Shown piece by piece: positions 37,832 through 47,864 of a stretch of 64,000 bases of DNA; position 1 is the stretch's first letter; each line of letters opens with the position of its first letter. The translations under genes and the position numbers were made by a program. This DNA is from Gammaproteobacteria bacterium (GTDB lineage Bacteria > Pseudomonadota > Gammaproteobacteria > Steroidobacterales > Steroidobacteraceae): NCBI GenBank assembly GCA_009926865.1, contig RFOD01000005.1:1-64000 (forward strand), read 5' to 3'. The notes under the pieces are model-generated. The model was not told the DNA's origin and made no database searches. It saw only the letters and a program-made list of their open reading frames with translations.

Positions 37832-39931
37832 ATGAATCGCAAGGGTCTCTTCGGAATCGCGCTCGCTTGCACACAGACAATCGTCACCCCTGCGCTGCCC
37901 TCGCCGGAGTTGCCCTCGCCGGCGCTGGCCTTGGAAGAGGTGATTGTGACCGCTCAACGTCGCGTGCAATCGCTGAACGACGTCGCCGGTGCGTACAGCA
38001 AACGAGTCGCTCTCGATGAAATGGGTCTACTTGGGCTCACGCACTACGAGGACGCGCTCAATCAGGTGCCCGGTGCACTCATACAGCGGGGCAGCGGACA
38101 GGAAAGTCTGGTTGCTCTGCGCTCGCCCGTGTTGAGCGGATCGGGTGCCTGTGGTGCATTTTTGATGTTGGAGAACGGCTTTGCGATACGTCCGCGAGGC
38201 TTCTGTAACATCAATCAAATGTTCGAGGTTAATACCCGACAAGCCGCCGCAATCGAGGTGCTGAGGGGTCCAGGAACCAGCCTGCACGGCGCGCACGCGC
38301 TGCATGGTGTCATCAATGTGATTCAACCGACCGTTGCGGCGTTAGAGGGTCTGCGTCTTGGACTGACCGCAGGATCGTACGAGCACGCCGTAGGCACCGT
38401 CGCTGTCGGTCATGGACGCTCAGCCCTGCAAGCGTATTGGCGTCACGATGGCGGATTTCGCGAGGATGCTTCGGTCAAAGATGGTCAGCTCAACCTGATG
38501 CATGATCAACCCTGGCGTACAGGGACCCTAGAGTGGCGACTCAACCTAAGCGAGCTCGATCAAAATACCGCCGGATTCATTCAAGGTTTTGATGCCTATC
38601 GCGATCCGCAGCTGCGGCGTGGCAATCCCAATCCCGAGGCCTTTCGCGAGGCCGATAGCGCCCGCTTCTCCGTACGTTGGCAAGGTGGTGATTGCGACGG
38701 GTGCGAAGAAGAGTGGCGTGCGATCGCTCGTCATTCGTCGATGGTCTTCCGACAACATTTTTTATTGGGTAAACCACTCGAGTCCAACGGACAACGCAGC
38801 CTGGCAGCGAGCTTTTCGCGTCGACAGCCTTACCACGGCTCGATGGGATTAAATCTGCAGTGGGGTGTCGAGGCGGAATGGGCGCTCGCGGATTTGCTGC
38901 AAGTTCAGACGGGCGACACCCTCGAAGGTAGCGCCGTCGCAAGGGGTATTCGCCCCGCAGGCCGGCATTATGACTACGAGGTGGATATTGCCTCGCTCGG
39001 CCTACACCTGAGCGCCGACGTGGAGCGTCCGCAGTGGATGTGGCGTGCGAGCGTGCGGTTCGACCACAGTCGGTTTGACTACAACAATAAAATGGGGGCG
39101 GGTAATACCAACGAACAGGGCCTGCCGTGTGACTTTGGGGGCTGTCTTTATTTACGTCCTGCCGATCGCACCGACACCTTTACCGATCTCACCCCACGAA
39201 TCGAAGTCATTCGCAAACTGGGGGCTGAGGGTTCAGCGGGTGCGATTTATTTGGTCGTTAGTGATGCATTTCGACCACCAGAAGTCAGTGAACTTTACCG
39301 CTTGCAACGCGGTCAGTCGGTCGACGGCATTGACTCCGAACGTATGAGTGGCGCGGAGTTGGGCTGGCGCTTCGTCCACCCTGCCCTACGCGGTAGTCTC
39401 GCTATCTTTGATCAACGCAAACGTAACCTCATTTTGCGTGATGCCAATGGCCTGAGTGTCTCGGGAGGCGAAAGCTCTCACCAAGGGCTCGAGTATGAGC
39501 TCGCTTGGCAAATGAGCGAGTCCCTAAAATTGCGCGCAGCAGGCTCGTTTGCGCGCCATCGCTACGAGTTCGATCGCCTCATCGGTGGCGCTGAGCGCAT
39601 CATCTCAGGCAATGACATAGACACCGCGCCGCGTGAGCTACATTCGCTTGAGCTCAGCCGACGCTGGGGAGATCGCTTGCTCGTACTCGATCTGCGTCAG
39701 GTCGGCCGCTATTTTGCCGATGCCGAAAACCTGCGAGTCTATCCAGGCCATACTCTGCTCGGGCTGCAATGGCGTCAGCGTCTTAAAGATCATGTGCAAC
39801 TCGCTGTGCGCCTTGAAAACCTAACTGATCGTCGCTTTGCGGATCGCGCCGACTATGCGTTTGGGAACTGGCGATACTTTCCGGGTCGAGGTCGTAGCGC
39901 CTACCTCAGTCTGGACTGGCGACTCGATTAG
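37832..39931 (+). CDS. TonB-dependent outer membrane receptor
   Basis: 699 aa; ALEEVIVTAQRRVQSLNDV, AAIEVLRGPGTSLHGAHALHGVINVI, C-terminal barrel AYLSLDWRLD. Confidence 0.92.
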   Translation: MNRKGLFGIALACTQTIVTPALPSPELPSPALALEEVIVTAQRRVQSLNDVAGAYSKRVALDEMGLLGLTHYEDALNQVPGALIQRGSGQESLVALRSPVLSGSGACGAFLMLENGFAIRPRGFCNINQMFEVNTRQAAAIEVLRGPGTSLHGAHALHGVINVIQPTVAALEGLRLGLTAGSYEHAVGTVAVGHGRSALQAYWRHDGGFREDASVKDGQLNLMHDQPWRTGTLEWRLNLSELDQNTAGFIQGFDAYRDPQLRRGNPNPEAFREADSARFSVRWQGGDCDGCEEEWRAIARHSSMVFRQHFLLGKPLESNGQRSLAASFSRRQPYHGSMGLNLQWGVEAEWALADLLQVQTGDTLEGSAVARGIRPAGRHYDYEVDIASLGLHLSADVERPQWMWRASVRFDHSRFDYNNKMGAGNTNEQGLPCDFGGCLYLRPADRTDTFTDLTPRIEVIRKLGAEGSAGAIYLVVSDAFRPPEVSELYRLQRGQSVDGIDSERMSGAELGWRFVHPALRGSLAIFDQRKRNLILRDANGLSVSGGESSHQGLEYELAWQMSESLKLRAAGSFARHRYEFDRLIGGAERIISGNDIDTAPRELHSLELSRRWGDRLLVLDLRQVGRYFADAENLRVYPGHTLLGLQWRQRLKDHVQLAVRLENLTDRRFADRADYAFGNWRYFPGRGRSAYLSLDWRLD

Positions 39932-41069
39932 CCGGTATCTGCTGGGTGATGCAATGAATATTACCGCCGCCCAATAAAATCTCTCTGGCCGGCACACCGA
40001 CCACTCGTCGTCCGGGAAAGCATCGGGAGAGCATCTTTCGGACTCGCTCATCCCAACGCGGATCCAGTAGCGGCATCACCACGCCCCCATTGGCGATATA
40101 AAAATTTACGTAGCTCGCTGCTAAGCGCTGGCCACTCTGACGCCGCATACCCGATACGCTCATTGGACCCAATCTCCCCACATTGGGACCGACATTGGTC
40201 ACGACGCCTCGAGCTTCGTATTCACTCTGGTATAGCGGCCCAGGCAGCGGCAGACGATGAATACGCAAACGACGCCCCTGCGCATCACGCGCGAGACTCA
40301 GACGACGGTAAGCATCTTCTGAAATCCGAAATTGAGGATCCCGACGATCCGAGCACGCCTGCAAAATCACCTCACCCGGACGCGCAAAGCAGACGAGGTT
40401 ATCGACGTGACCGTCCGTCTCGTCCTGGTAGATCCCCTTACCCAACCAGATAATTTTCTCTGCACCCGTGTACTCACACAGCCACTCTTCGATCTCTTGT
40501 CGTGAGAGCTCTGGATTTCGGTTGGGGTTCAGCAAACATTGTTCGGTCACCAGCAAGGTGCCCTCACCATCGCTATGAATCGCACCGCCTTCACAAACGA
40601 GCGGGGCGCGATACCGGGCCAGCGCCTCGATACGCAACACCCGTCGGGCGACGAGCGCATCGCGATCCCAAGGGAAATAGAGCCCTCCGTTCAAGCCACC
40701 CCAAGCATTGAACTCCCAATCAACGCCGCGAACTCGGCCGATCTTATCCATCACACAGGTGGGGCCGACATCACGCATCCACGCGTCGTCACTCTCCAAG
40801 CGCAATACCCGGATGCGCGGCTGCAGCGCCAAGCGCGCCTCGTCAAAGACCCTCGCGGGAACACCGACCGTGACCGGCTCGAAATCCGCAATCGCATGCG
40901 CGACCGCGGCAAAGGCTCTTTGCGCCGGCCGAGCTGCTTCGCGCCAGTTGTCGGATCGGGTGGGCCACAGCATCCAACAGCCTCGATGTGGCTCAAACTC
41001 TCCCGGCATTCGAAAGCCGTGCTCGCGGGGCGTTCCCGCTAAATCCGCGCTGCTGTGCAATGGTTGCAT
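39906..41069 (-). CDS. aguA: Agmatine deiminase / peptidylarginine deiminase family
   Basis: FRMPGEFEPHRGCWMLWPTRSDNWR; DDAWMRDVGPT; EGGAIHSDGEGTLLVTEQCLLNPNRNP; DETDGHVDN; GGGNIHCITQQ. Confidence 0.92.
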   Translation of the reverse strand: MQPLHSSADLAGTPREHGFRMPGEFEPHRGCWMLWPTRSDNWREAARPAQRAFAAVAHAIADFEPVTVGVPARVFDEARLALQPRIRVLRLESDDAWMRDVGPTCVMDKIGRVRGVDWEFNAWGGLNGGLYFPWDRDALVARRVLRIEALARYRAPLVCEGGAIHSDGEGTLLVTEQCLLNPNRNPELSRQEIEEWLCEYTGAEKIIWLGKGIYQDETDGHVDNLVCFARPGEVILQACSDRRDPQFRISEDAYRRLSLARDAQGRRLRIHRLPLPGPLYQSEYEARGVVTNVGPNVGRLGPMSVSGMRRQSGQRLAASYVNFYIANGGVVMPLLDPRWDERVRKMLSRCFPGRRVVGVPAREILLGGGNIHCITQQIPANRVASPD

Positions 41070-41180
41070 ACCGGCATTCTAGCCGAGCCGTTGGGCCCTG
41101 CATGGTAGGATGCGCGCTGCGCGCGACACGGGGGTTCTGTGACGCCGCGCCCGTATTTTCTCCAAGGAGTTCGATTCGTC

Positions 41181-42488
41181 ATGACCACAGCGGCAAAGAT
41201 CACGCTGACACCTCCCGCAGGCGGTGCCAAGATTCATATCGACCAGGGCAAATTGGTCGTTCCCCCTAATCCCATCGTACCTTTCATCGAAGGGGACGGA
41301 ACCGGGCCCGATATCTGGCGCTCGAGCGTTCGAGTTATGGATGCGGCGGTTGAAAAGGCCTACGGCGGTCAGCGCAAGATTCACTGGATGGAAGTCTATG
41401 CGGGTGAAAAAGCTAACAAGCTTTTCAACACTTGGTTGCCTGATGAGACGGTCACGGCCTGTCGCGAATACCTCGTCTCGATCAAAGGCCCGCTGACCAC
41501 CCCAGTGGGAGGTGGTATCCGTTCACTGAATGTGGCCTTGCGCCAACTCTTAGACCTGTATGTCTGCCTGCGCCCCGTGCGTTGGTTCAAGGGTGTTCCC
41601 TCACCCGTGCGTCACCCGGAAAAGGTCAACATGTCCATCTTCCGAGAGAATACCGAGGACATCTACGCGGGGATCGAGTTCGAGCAAGGTACCGCTGAGA
41701 ACGAGCTCTTCAAAAAGCTCTTCAAAGAAAACTTTCCAAAAGCCTATGCCAAGATTCGCTTCCCCGAGACATCGGGAATCGGTATCAAGCCCGTTTCGAT
41801 TGAAGGCACTGAGCGCCTCTTCCGTGCAGCGATCCAATACGCGATCGACAACCAACGTAAGAGCGTGACGATCGTCCATAAAGGGAACATCCAAAAATTC
41901 ACCGAGGGCGCATTCCGAAATTGGTCGTACGCCCTCGCCGAGCGAGAGTTCCCGGGTCAAACCTACACGTGGGAGCAGTGGGAACGCACTAAGGCCGAAG
42001 ATGGCAGCAAAGCAGCCAACGAGGAAATGGACGCGGCACTGAAATCAGGCAAGATCCTGATCAAAGACGCTATCGCCGATATCACCCTACAGCAGGTACT
42101 GACGCGCCCAGAAGAATTTGACGTCATCGCGACGCTCAATCTTAATGGCGATTATCTCTCGGACGCGCTAGCGGCACAGGTTGGCGGTATCGGTATCGCT
42201 CCCGGGGCCAACATCAACTACGACACGGGTCACGCCGTGTTCGAAGCGACCCACGGCACTGCGCCAAAGTATGCCGATCTCGATAAAGTGAACCCGGGCT
42301 CGGTGATCCTCTCGGGCGAAATGATGCTGCGTTACATGGGTTGGACTGAGGCCGCAGATGCCATCATTCACGCCATGGATCGCACCATCGGTCAAAAGAC
42401 AGTGACCTATGATTTCGCACGTCTGATGGAAGGTGCCACAGAGCTCAAGTGCAGCGAATTTGGCGATGCCCTAATTCGTAACCTGTGA
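41181..42488 (+). CDS. icd: NADP-dependent isocitrate dehydrogenase
   Basis: [15 protein letters not shown]...[87 protein letters not shown]. Confidence 0.97.
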   Translation: MTTAAKITLTPPAGGAKIHIDQGKLVVPPNPIVPFIEGDGTGPDIWRSSVRVMDAAVEKAYGGQRKIHWMEVYAGEKANKLFNTWLPDETVTACREYLVSIKGPLTTPVGGGIRSLNVALRQLLDLYVCLRPVRWFKGVPSPVRHPEKVNMSIFRENTEDIYAGIEFEQGTAENELFKKLFKENFPKAYAKIRFPETSGIGIKPVSIEGTERLFRAAIQYAIDNQRKSVTIVHKGNIQKFTEGAFRNWSYALAEREFPGQTYTWEQWERTKAEDGSKAANEEMDAALKSGKILIKDAIADITLQQVLTRPEEFDVIATLNLNGDYLSDALAAQVGGIGIAPGANINYDTGHAVFEATHGTAPKYADLDKVNPGSVILSGEMMLRYMGWTEAADAIIHAMDRTIGQKTVTYDFARLMEGATELKCSEFGDALIRNL

Positions 42489-42490
42489 TC

Positions 42491-44185
42491 ATGGGATCCG
42501 CCGGAACACTATCTGCGGATGGTGCCCGGCGGATCGCCGATGCCTTTGTTCATTACAACGCCGAATTTCGCGATATCACTCGGCGTGCCGTTCGACATTT
42601 CGATGCGCGTGACTGGGTTGCACGTGAGTCCGACTCCGTCGCTCGTATCGAACTTTACGAACAGTGGGTGACGGGTACCGTCAAACAGATAGCGACGCTC
42701 CTCGATGAGCGCTCGATCGATCGCGAACTCTGGACGGAGATCCGCCAGGAGTTTTCCCGTCGCGTTGCCGGACTACCTGACGCGGCTTTCATGCGCACTT
42801 TTTTTAGTTCGGTCGTCCGTCGTAGCCTCGGCACTGTGGGCGTCGATGTTGACACAGAGTTTGCCGTCGACGCACTCGATCCCTTAGAAGGGATTAGCTC
42901 AAGCGCCGAAACCGTGCGCTACCCGCATCGCGGCGGCCTCGAATGGCTCGCTGAGGATCTACTCGGTGACATACGACTGCGTTCGAGCTGGATCGACTTT
43001 GAAAAAAGCGTCCGCTATCTTGCCCAACAATTGATGCCGATCGGCACGATTCAAAGAATTGACATTCTACGTCCCTTGTTTTGTCAGTCGACACGGGCTT
43101 ACGTGGTGGGCAAGATCACCCTCGATGACGGTCAAGTTCGACCGCTTGCGATCGCCTTGCAAAACTCAGAACGTGGCTTATTGATTGATGCGGTCATGAC
43201 CAATGAAGACGAAGTCAGCATACTGTTTGGCTTTACGCGCTCTTACTTTCACGTCGATCTCGAACGAGTCGTCGAAGCCGTGGTATTTCTGCGAGCGCTA
43301 TTACCGAAAAAGCCACTATCGGAACTGTTTGCGGTACTCGGTCGCATCAAACAAGGCAAAACCGAACGCTACCGCGAGCTCATGCTGCATTTAGATCGCT
43401 CACAAGATCAATTTCAGCATGCCGCCGGCGAACGTGGCCTCGTGATGGTGTGCTTTACACTGCCCTCACTCGATGTGGTCTTCAAACTCATCCGCGATCG
43501 CTTTCCCCCTGTCAAGAACGTGGTTCGCCAAGACGTTTTGGATAAATATCGTTTTGTGTTCCGCCACGATCGAGCCGGACGCCTCGTTGACGCACAAGAG
43601 TTCAAACAAGTTCGTCTGCCGCGCGCGCGCTTCAGTGAGGCACTGCTTGAGGAACTCGCCACCGAAACGCGAGAAACGGTCCACGTGGATGGCGACGATT
43701 TAATTTTCGACCACATGTACATTGAACGACGAATGACCCCGCTCAATCTGTATGTCCGGGAGGCGCCCGCGACTCTCGCAGATCTCGCCGTCATCGACTA
43801 TGGCCAGGCTATTCGCGACCTCGCTTGCTCGAATATTTTCGCGGGCGACCTATTGCTCAAAAATTTCGGGGTCACTCGTCACGGTCGCGTGATTTTTTAT
43901 GACTATGACGAGCTCTGCCCCGTGACCGAGTGTCGCTTTCGCGATTTACCGGAAGCGACCAATGAAGAGGATGAGATGCGCAGTGAGGCGTGGTTTCATG
44001 TCAATGATAACGACGTCTTTCCCGAAACGTTTATCAATTTTCTAGCTTTTAACGAACAGCAAAAATCTGCTTTTTTACGTACTCATGGCGATCTACTGAC
44101 TGCAGACTTTTGGCGTGCACTCAAAAAGCGACTCAAGGCAGGCGAAATACTTGAGGTATTACCTTACCGCCGGACACTCTCGTAG
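42491..44185 (+). CDS. aceK: Isocitrate dehydrogenase kinase/phosphatase
   Basis: Translation has the AceK architecture including YFHVDLERVVEAVVFLRALLPKKPLSELF, YRFVFRHDRAGRLVDAQEF, DHMYIERRMTPLNLYV, LLKNFGVTRHGRVIFYDYDELC. Confidence 0.96.
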   Translation: MGSAGTLSADGARRIADAFVHYNAEFRDITRRAVRHFDARDWVARESDSVARIELYEQWVTGTVKQIATLLDERSIDRELWTEIRQEFSRRVAGLPDAAFMRTFFSSVVRRSLGTVGVDVDTEFAVDALDPLEGISSSAETVRYPHRGGLEWLAEDLLGDIRLRSSWIDFEKSVRYLAQQLMPIGTIQRIDILRPLFCQSTRAYVVGKITLDDGQVRPLAIALQNSERGLLIDAVMTNEDEVSILFGFTRSYFHVDLERVVEAVVFLRALLPKKPLSELFAVLGRIKQGKTERYRELMLHLDRSQDQFQHAAGERGLVMVCFTLPSLDVVFKLIRDRFPPVKNVVRQDVLDKYRFVFRHDRAGRLVDAQEFKQVRLPRARFSEALLEELATETRETVHVDGDDLIFDHMYIERRMTPLNLYVREAPATLADLAVIDYGQAIRDLACSNIFAGDLLLKNFGVTRHGRVIFYDYDELCPVTECRFRDLPEATNEEDEMRSEAWFHVNDNDVFPETFINFLAFNEQQKSAFLRTHGDLLTADFWRALKKRLKAGEILEVLPYRRTLS

Positions 44186-44189
44186 ACGC

Positions 44190-45350
44190 TCAACGTAACG
44201 CTTGATCTAAATCGGCGATCAAGTCTTCGACGTCCTCTAGGCCAATCGATAGACGCACTGATCCCTCACCGATATCTGAATAAGCGCGTTGTTCAGGCGT
44301 AAATTCTTTGGGCTGCATCATTTGTGGCGCCATCACCAGCGACTCGGCCGAACCAAAACTGGGTGTCTTCGCAAAATACTGTAAACGCTCAGCGAAACGC
44401 CGACCCGCCTCAGCCCCTGCGCGAATATCAAAGGCCAGCACACAACCCATGTCCTGCATTTGCCGGCGTGCCAAGGATGCCGCAGCGCCATTACCCCAGC
44501 CTGGATAACGCAGCCTGGTACAGGCGGGATGCGACGCTAAAAAGTCGGCAATCCGCTGGGCGCTCGCGCTCTGCGCCCGATAGCGCACAAAATAGCTCTT
44601 CATCCCACGCAACATGAGCGAGGCTGAGAGCGGATCAAGCTGGGCACCCAAAATCGAAAAGTCGGATTTTATTTGGGCTATTAATTCCGAACGACTGATG
44701 ACGGCTCCGCCCATCACATCGCCATTTCCCGTGGTGAACTTCGTTAAGCTGTGGACAAACACATCAATGGGATATTGCCCATGTTGGTGAAAGCCTGCTG
44801 CCGTATTGTCGAGCACAGTGAGCGCCCCATAGCGCTGAGCAAGCTCAGTGATCACCGCGATATCGGCGATCTTGTTAATCGGATTAGTCGGGCTTTCAAA
44901 GAAAATAAGACGCGTGGGACGAGCTGCTAACTCGCGCTCAATACCCGCATGATCGTCAATCGAGATCATGCTGTGTGTGACGCCATATCGTCCAAGCAGG
45001 TTACGAATAATGGCGCGCGTGGGACCGTAGCCCTCCACAAAAAACAATACGTGATCACCCGCCCGGCACAGCGCAATAAGCGTTTGGGCAACCGCGTTGA
45101 CACCTGAGGCGGTGGCAAGACATTGCTCCCTGCCCTGCAGACTGGCTAACAAGGTTTCGAGTTGATGGACCGTCGGGTTACTGACGCGCGAATAAAAGTA
45201 CCCAGGACGCTGCCCACGAACAATGCCGAGCGCATCATCGATGGTCTCGGTCTCCCATTTCACATTTTGGTAGACCGGAAAATTAAGCGGGCGATTGTCT
45301 GCAGGTGTCTCAACCACCGGCGCATGGATCACATAAGTTTCGGGCTTCAT
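44190..45350 (-). CDS. Cys/Met metabolism PLP-dependent enzyme (cystathionine gamma-synthase/lyase family)
   Basis: MKPETYVIHAPVVETPADNRPLNFPVYQNV; YFYSRVSNPTVHQLETLLASLQG; HSLTKFTTGNGDVMGGAVIS; SIGLEDVEDLIADLDQAL. Confidence 0.92.
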   Translation of the reverse strand: MKPETYVIHAPVVETPADNRPLNFPVYQNVKWETETIDDALGIVRGQRPGYFYSRVSNPTVHQLETLLASLQGREQCLATASGVNAVAQTLIALCRAGDHVLFFVEGYGPTRAIIRNLLGRYGVTHSMISIDDHAGIERELAARPTRLIFFESPTNPINKIADIAVITELAQRYGALTVLDNTAAGFHQHGQYPIDVFVHSLTKFTTGNGDVMGGAVISRSELIAQIKSDFSILGAQLDPLSASLMLRGMKSYFVRYRAQSASAQRIADFLASHPACTRLRYPGWGNGAAASLARRQMQDMGCVLAFDIRAGAEAGRRFAERLQYFAKTPSFGSAESLVMAPQMMQPKEFTPEQRAYSDIGEGSVRLSIGLEDVEDLIADLDQALR

Positions 45351-46120
45351 CCGCACAGTGTAGCCTCCCACGCTGCCCGAGCCGCACCGATCACACCCGC
45401 TTGGCCGCGCAAAGCGGCCGGTTGTAAGCGCAGTGGGGAGGTGAGGTAAGGCATCCACTCTTCGGCGTGCGCGCTCACCGCACCGCCCAACACGACCCAG
45501 TCTGGGCGTAGCAGCCGATGGAGCTCCGACAGATAGTCATCTAGGCGTCGACACCATTGAGACCAATCTAATTGCAGGCGTGTCTTCACGCTCGCGGCCG
45601 CCCAGCCCTCGCCATCCACGTCGGTGAGGCCCGGCAGATGTAGATGCCCAAGCTCGGTATTCGGCCATAACTTTCCGCCCACGAATAAGGCCGAGCCAAT
45701 GCCGGTCCCAAGCGTTAAGACAATGATGGTTGCGTCAGGTTTGTTCGCCTGTAACGCGACCCCCGTCCCAAAACGCATCTCCGCTAAACCCGCTGCATCG
45801 CCGTCATTAATCACGAAGCTTGGGCGATGGGTCAGGTCAAAGAAAGTTTTCGCGACATCAAGGCCGATCCAAGACGAATCCAGATGGGCTGCAGTACGGG
45901 CAATACCGCGCTCAGCAACGGTGGGCAGACCCAGCCCCACTGCCCCCTCAGTATTGGCAACTAATGGACTCGCCGCTAAAGCCTGCAACACATCGTCTGG
46001 CCGAGCACCCGGTGTCATGGGTAGGCTCTCGACCTCGCCGATCACTTGGCCTCGTTCTATGTCCACCCGCGCAAGGCGTAAGGTCGATCCGCCGACATCG
46101 ATACCGAGACGCTCTGTCAT
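45347..46120 (-). CDS. ROK-family sugar kinase, polyphosphate glucokinase-like
   Basis: LGIDVGGSTLRLARVD; TIIVLTLGTGIGSALFVGGKLWPNTELGHLHL; DYLSELHRLLRPDWVVLGGAVS. Start chosen at 46120. Confidence 0.82.
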   Translation of the reverse strand: MTERLGIDVGGSTLRLARVDIERGQVIGEVESLPMTPGARPDDVLQALAASPLVANTEGAVGLGLPTVAERGIARTAAHLDSSWIGLDVAKTFFDLTHRPSFVINDGDAAGLAEMRFGTGVALQANKPDATIIVLTLGTGIGSALFVGGKLWPNTELGHLHLPGLTDVDGEGWAAASVKTRLQLDWSQWCRRLDDYLSELHRLLRPDWVVLGGAVSAHAEEWMPYLTSPLRLQPAALRGQAGVIGAARAAWEATLCG

Positions 46121-46127
46121 CTCACCC

Positions 46128-46979
46128 TCACGTCGACACGGGTCGCTGTACTTGTCGCTCACGGCGTCGACTCAGCCAAGTACCGCATCCCAGAACCAGA
46201 GCTACGAAAAGTATCACGAGCGTCGCGAGCGCGTTGATCTCTGGACTCACTCCCAAACGCAATTTCGAGAATACCCACATGGGTAATGTCGATGCATTCG
46301 GTCCCGCCACAAACTGTGCAATGACCACATCGTCCCATGACAGGGTAAACGCCAATAACCAACCGGACAGCAGCGCAGGCCACATCAGGGGTAAGGTGAT
46401 TCGCCAAAACACCGTTGTCGGCGTGGCACCTAGATCCAGCGCGGCTTCTTCGAGCGAACGATCAAAGCTCGCTAATCGCGACTGAACGACGACGGCCACA
46501 TACGCCATGGCGAGCGTGGCATGCGCTATGACTATGGTCAGCATCCCGCGACCGGCAGGCCATCCGAGCCACTGCTCCAAGGTCACAAAAAGCAAGAGCA
46601 ATGACAGTCCGGTGATGATCTCGGGCATCACTAAGGGCGCACCGATCATCGCCGAGAGTAAGGCGCGTGAACGCAAAGGCCCCGCACGCAGTAACGCAAA
46701 CGCGGCCAATGTGCCAAGCACGACCGCGAGCGTCGCCGTCAACGCCGCAACCTGCACCGACAACCACGCTGCACCCAGCAAGGCCTCGTTATTCAAAAGC
46801 TCCTGGTACCACCTGAGACTCGGTGAATTTGCTGAGTCCCATACCGTGACTAGACGCGAATAATTGAATGAAAAAATGATCAAGGAAATAATAGGCAGAT
46901 ACAAAAATAAAAACCCTAATACCAGCATGAACCGACTGAAGCGTCCCGCTGCTAATGACCCATATCCTCGCCGGCTCAT
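46128..46979 (-). CDS. Polyamine ABC transporter permease (PotI-like)
   Basis: YLPIISLIIFSFNYSRLVTVWDSANSPSLRWYQELL; EEAALDLGATPTTVFWRITLPLMWPALLSGWLLAFTLSWDDVVIAQFVAGP. Confidence 0.92.
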   Translation of the reverse strand: MSRRGYGSLAAGRFSRFMLVLGFLFLYLPIISLIIFSFNYSRLVTVWDSANSPSLRWYQELLNNEALLGAAWLSVQVAALTATLAVVLGTLAAFALLRAGPLRSRALLSAMIGAPLVMPEIITGLSLLLLFVTLEQWLGWPAGRGMLTIVIAHATLAMAYVAVVVQSRLASFDRSLEEAALDLGATPTTVFWRITLPLMWPALLSGWLLAFTLSWDDVVIAQFVAGPNASTLPMWVFSKLRLGVSPEINALATLVILFVALVLGCGTWLSRRRERQVQRPVST

Positions 46980-47863
46980 ACGCCGTCCTCACTCTGACGC
47001 TGTATGGATTTTTGAAATCCAACCATCGGCAAAAGTAAGACGATCAATAAAATCATAGCTACAGCACCAGCCACTGGCCAGTCACGATTGGCAAAGAACT
47101 CATCGGCGAGTACCCGCCCAATCATTAACTGATCCGACCGTCCTAGTAACGAGGGGATCACAAACTCACCCGCCGCAGGAATAAAAACGAGCAGGCAGCC
47201 GGCCACGACACCCGGCCTTGAAAGCGGTAGCGTAATGCGCCAAAAACGTGTCCAAGTACTCGCCCCGAGATCCGCCGCCGCTTCGAGCAATAATCGATCA
47301 TGACGCTCAAGGTTGGCGTAAAGCGGCAAAATCATAAACGGCAAATAGGAATAGACGATACCGATGAGCACCGCGAAATCGGTATACAGCAGCTGCAGCG
47401 GCGATGTGATCACCCCAAGCGCCAAGAGTGCTTGATTGATTAAGCCATCGGTTTTAAGCAACCCGATCCAGGCATACACTCGAAGTAGAAAAGATGTCCA
47501 AAATGGCAAAATAATGGCAAGCAATAGCCATGATCGCCAACGCTCCGGCGCCTGTGCAATAGCATACGCCATGGGATAGCCGACAAGCAGACAACACAGA
47601 GTCGCGATGGCCGCGACTTTTAATGAATACGAAAAAGCCTCAAAGTAAAGCCCATCCTGCCAAATGAAAAGGTAGTTATCCGCATCTAGGTTCCATCGCC
47701 AACTATCTGCCACCCATTCAATGAAAGGCGCATAGGGCGGCATGGCAAGACGCACCTCGCTGAGCGAGATTAAAAACACCATGACAAAAGGTGCCGCTAG
47801 AAACAGCAACAACCAAATCAGCGGTATCGCGACGGTCCAACGCGAGATACGAGACCTTCCCAT
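46976..47863 (-). CDS. Polyamine ABC transporter permease (PotH-like)
   Basis: EAAADLGASTWTRFWRITLPLSRPGVVAGCLLVFIPAAGEFVIPSLLGRSDQLMIGRVLADEFFANRDWPVAGA. Confidence 0.93.
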   Translation of the reverse strand: MGRSRISRWTVAIPLIWLLLFLAAPFVMVFLISLSEVRLAMPPYAPFIEWVADSWRWNLDADNYLFIWQDGLYFEAFSYSLKVAAIATLCCLLVGYPMAYAIAQAPERWRSWLLLAIILPFWTSFLLRVYAWIGLLKTDGLINQALLALGVITSPLQLLYTDFAVLIGIVYSYLPFMILPLYANLERHDRLLLEAAADLGASTWTRFWRITLPLSRPGVVAGCLLVFIPAAGEFVIPSLLGRSDQLMIGRVLADEFFANRDWPVAGAVAMILLIVLLLPMVGFQKSIQRQSEDGV

Positions 47864-47864
47864 C

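Noticed and set aside
45624-46485. Two + strand ORFs (220 and 221 aa) opposite the ROK kinase and PotI genes
   Set aside because: Antisense to well-supported coding regions, compositionally biased, no domain.
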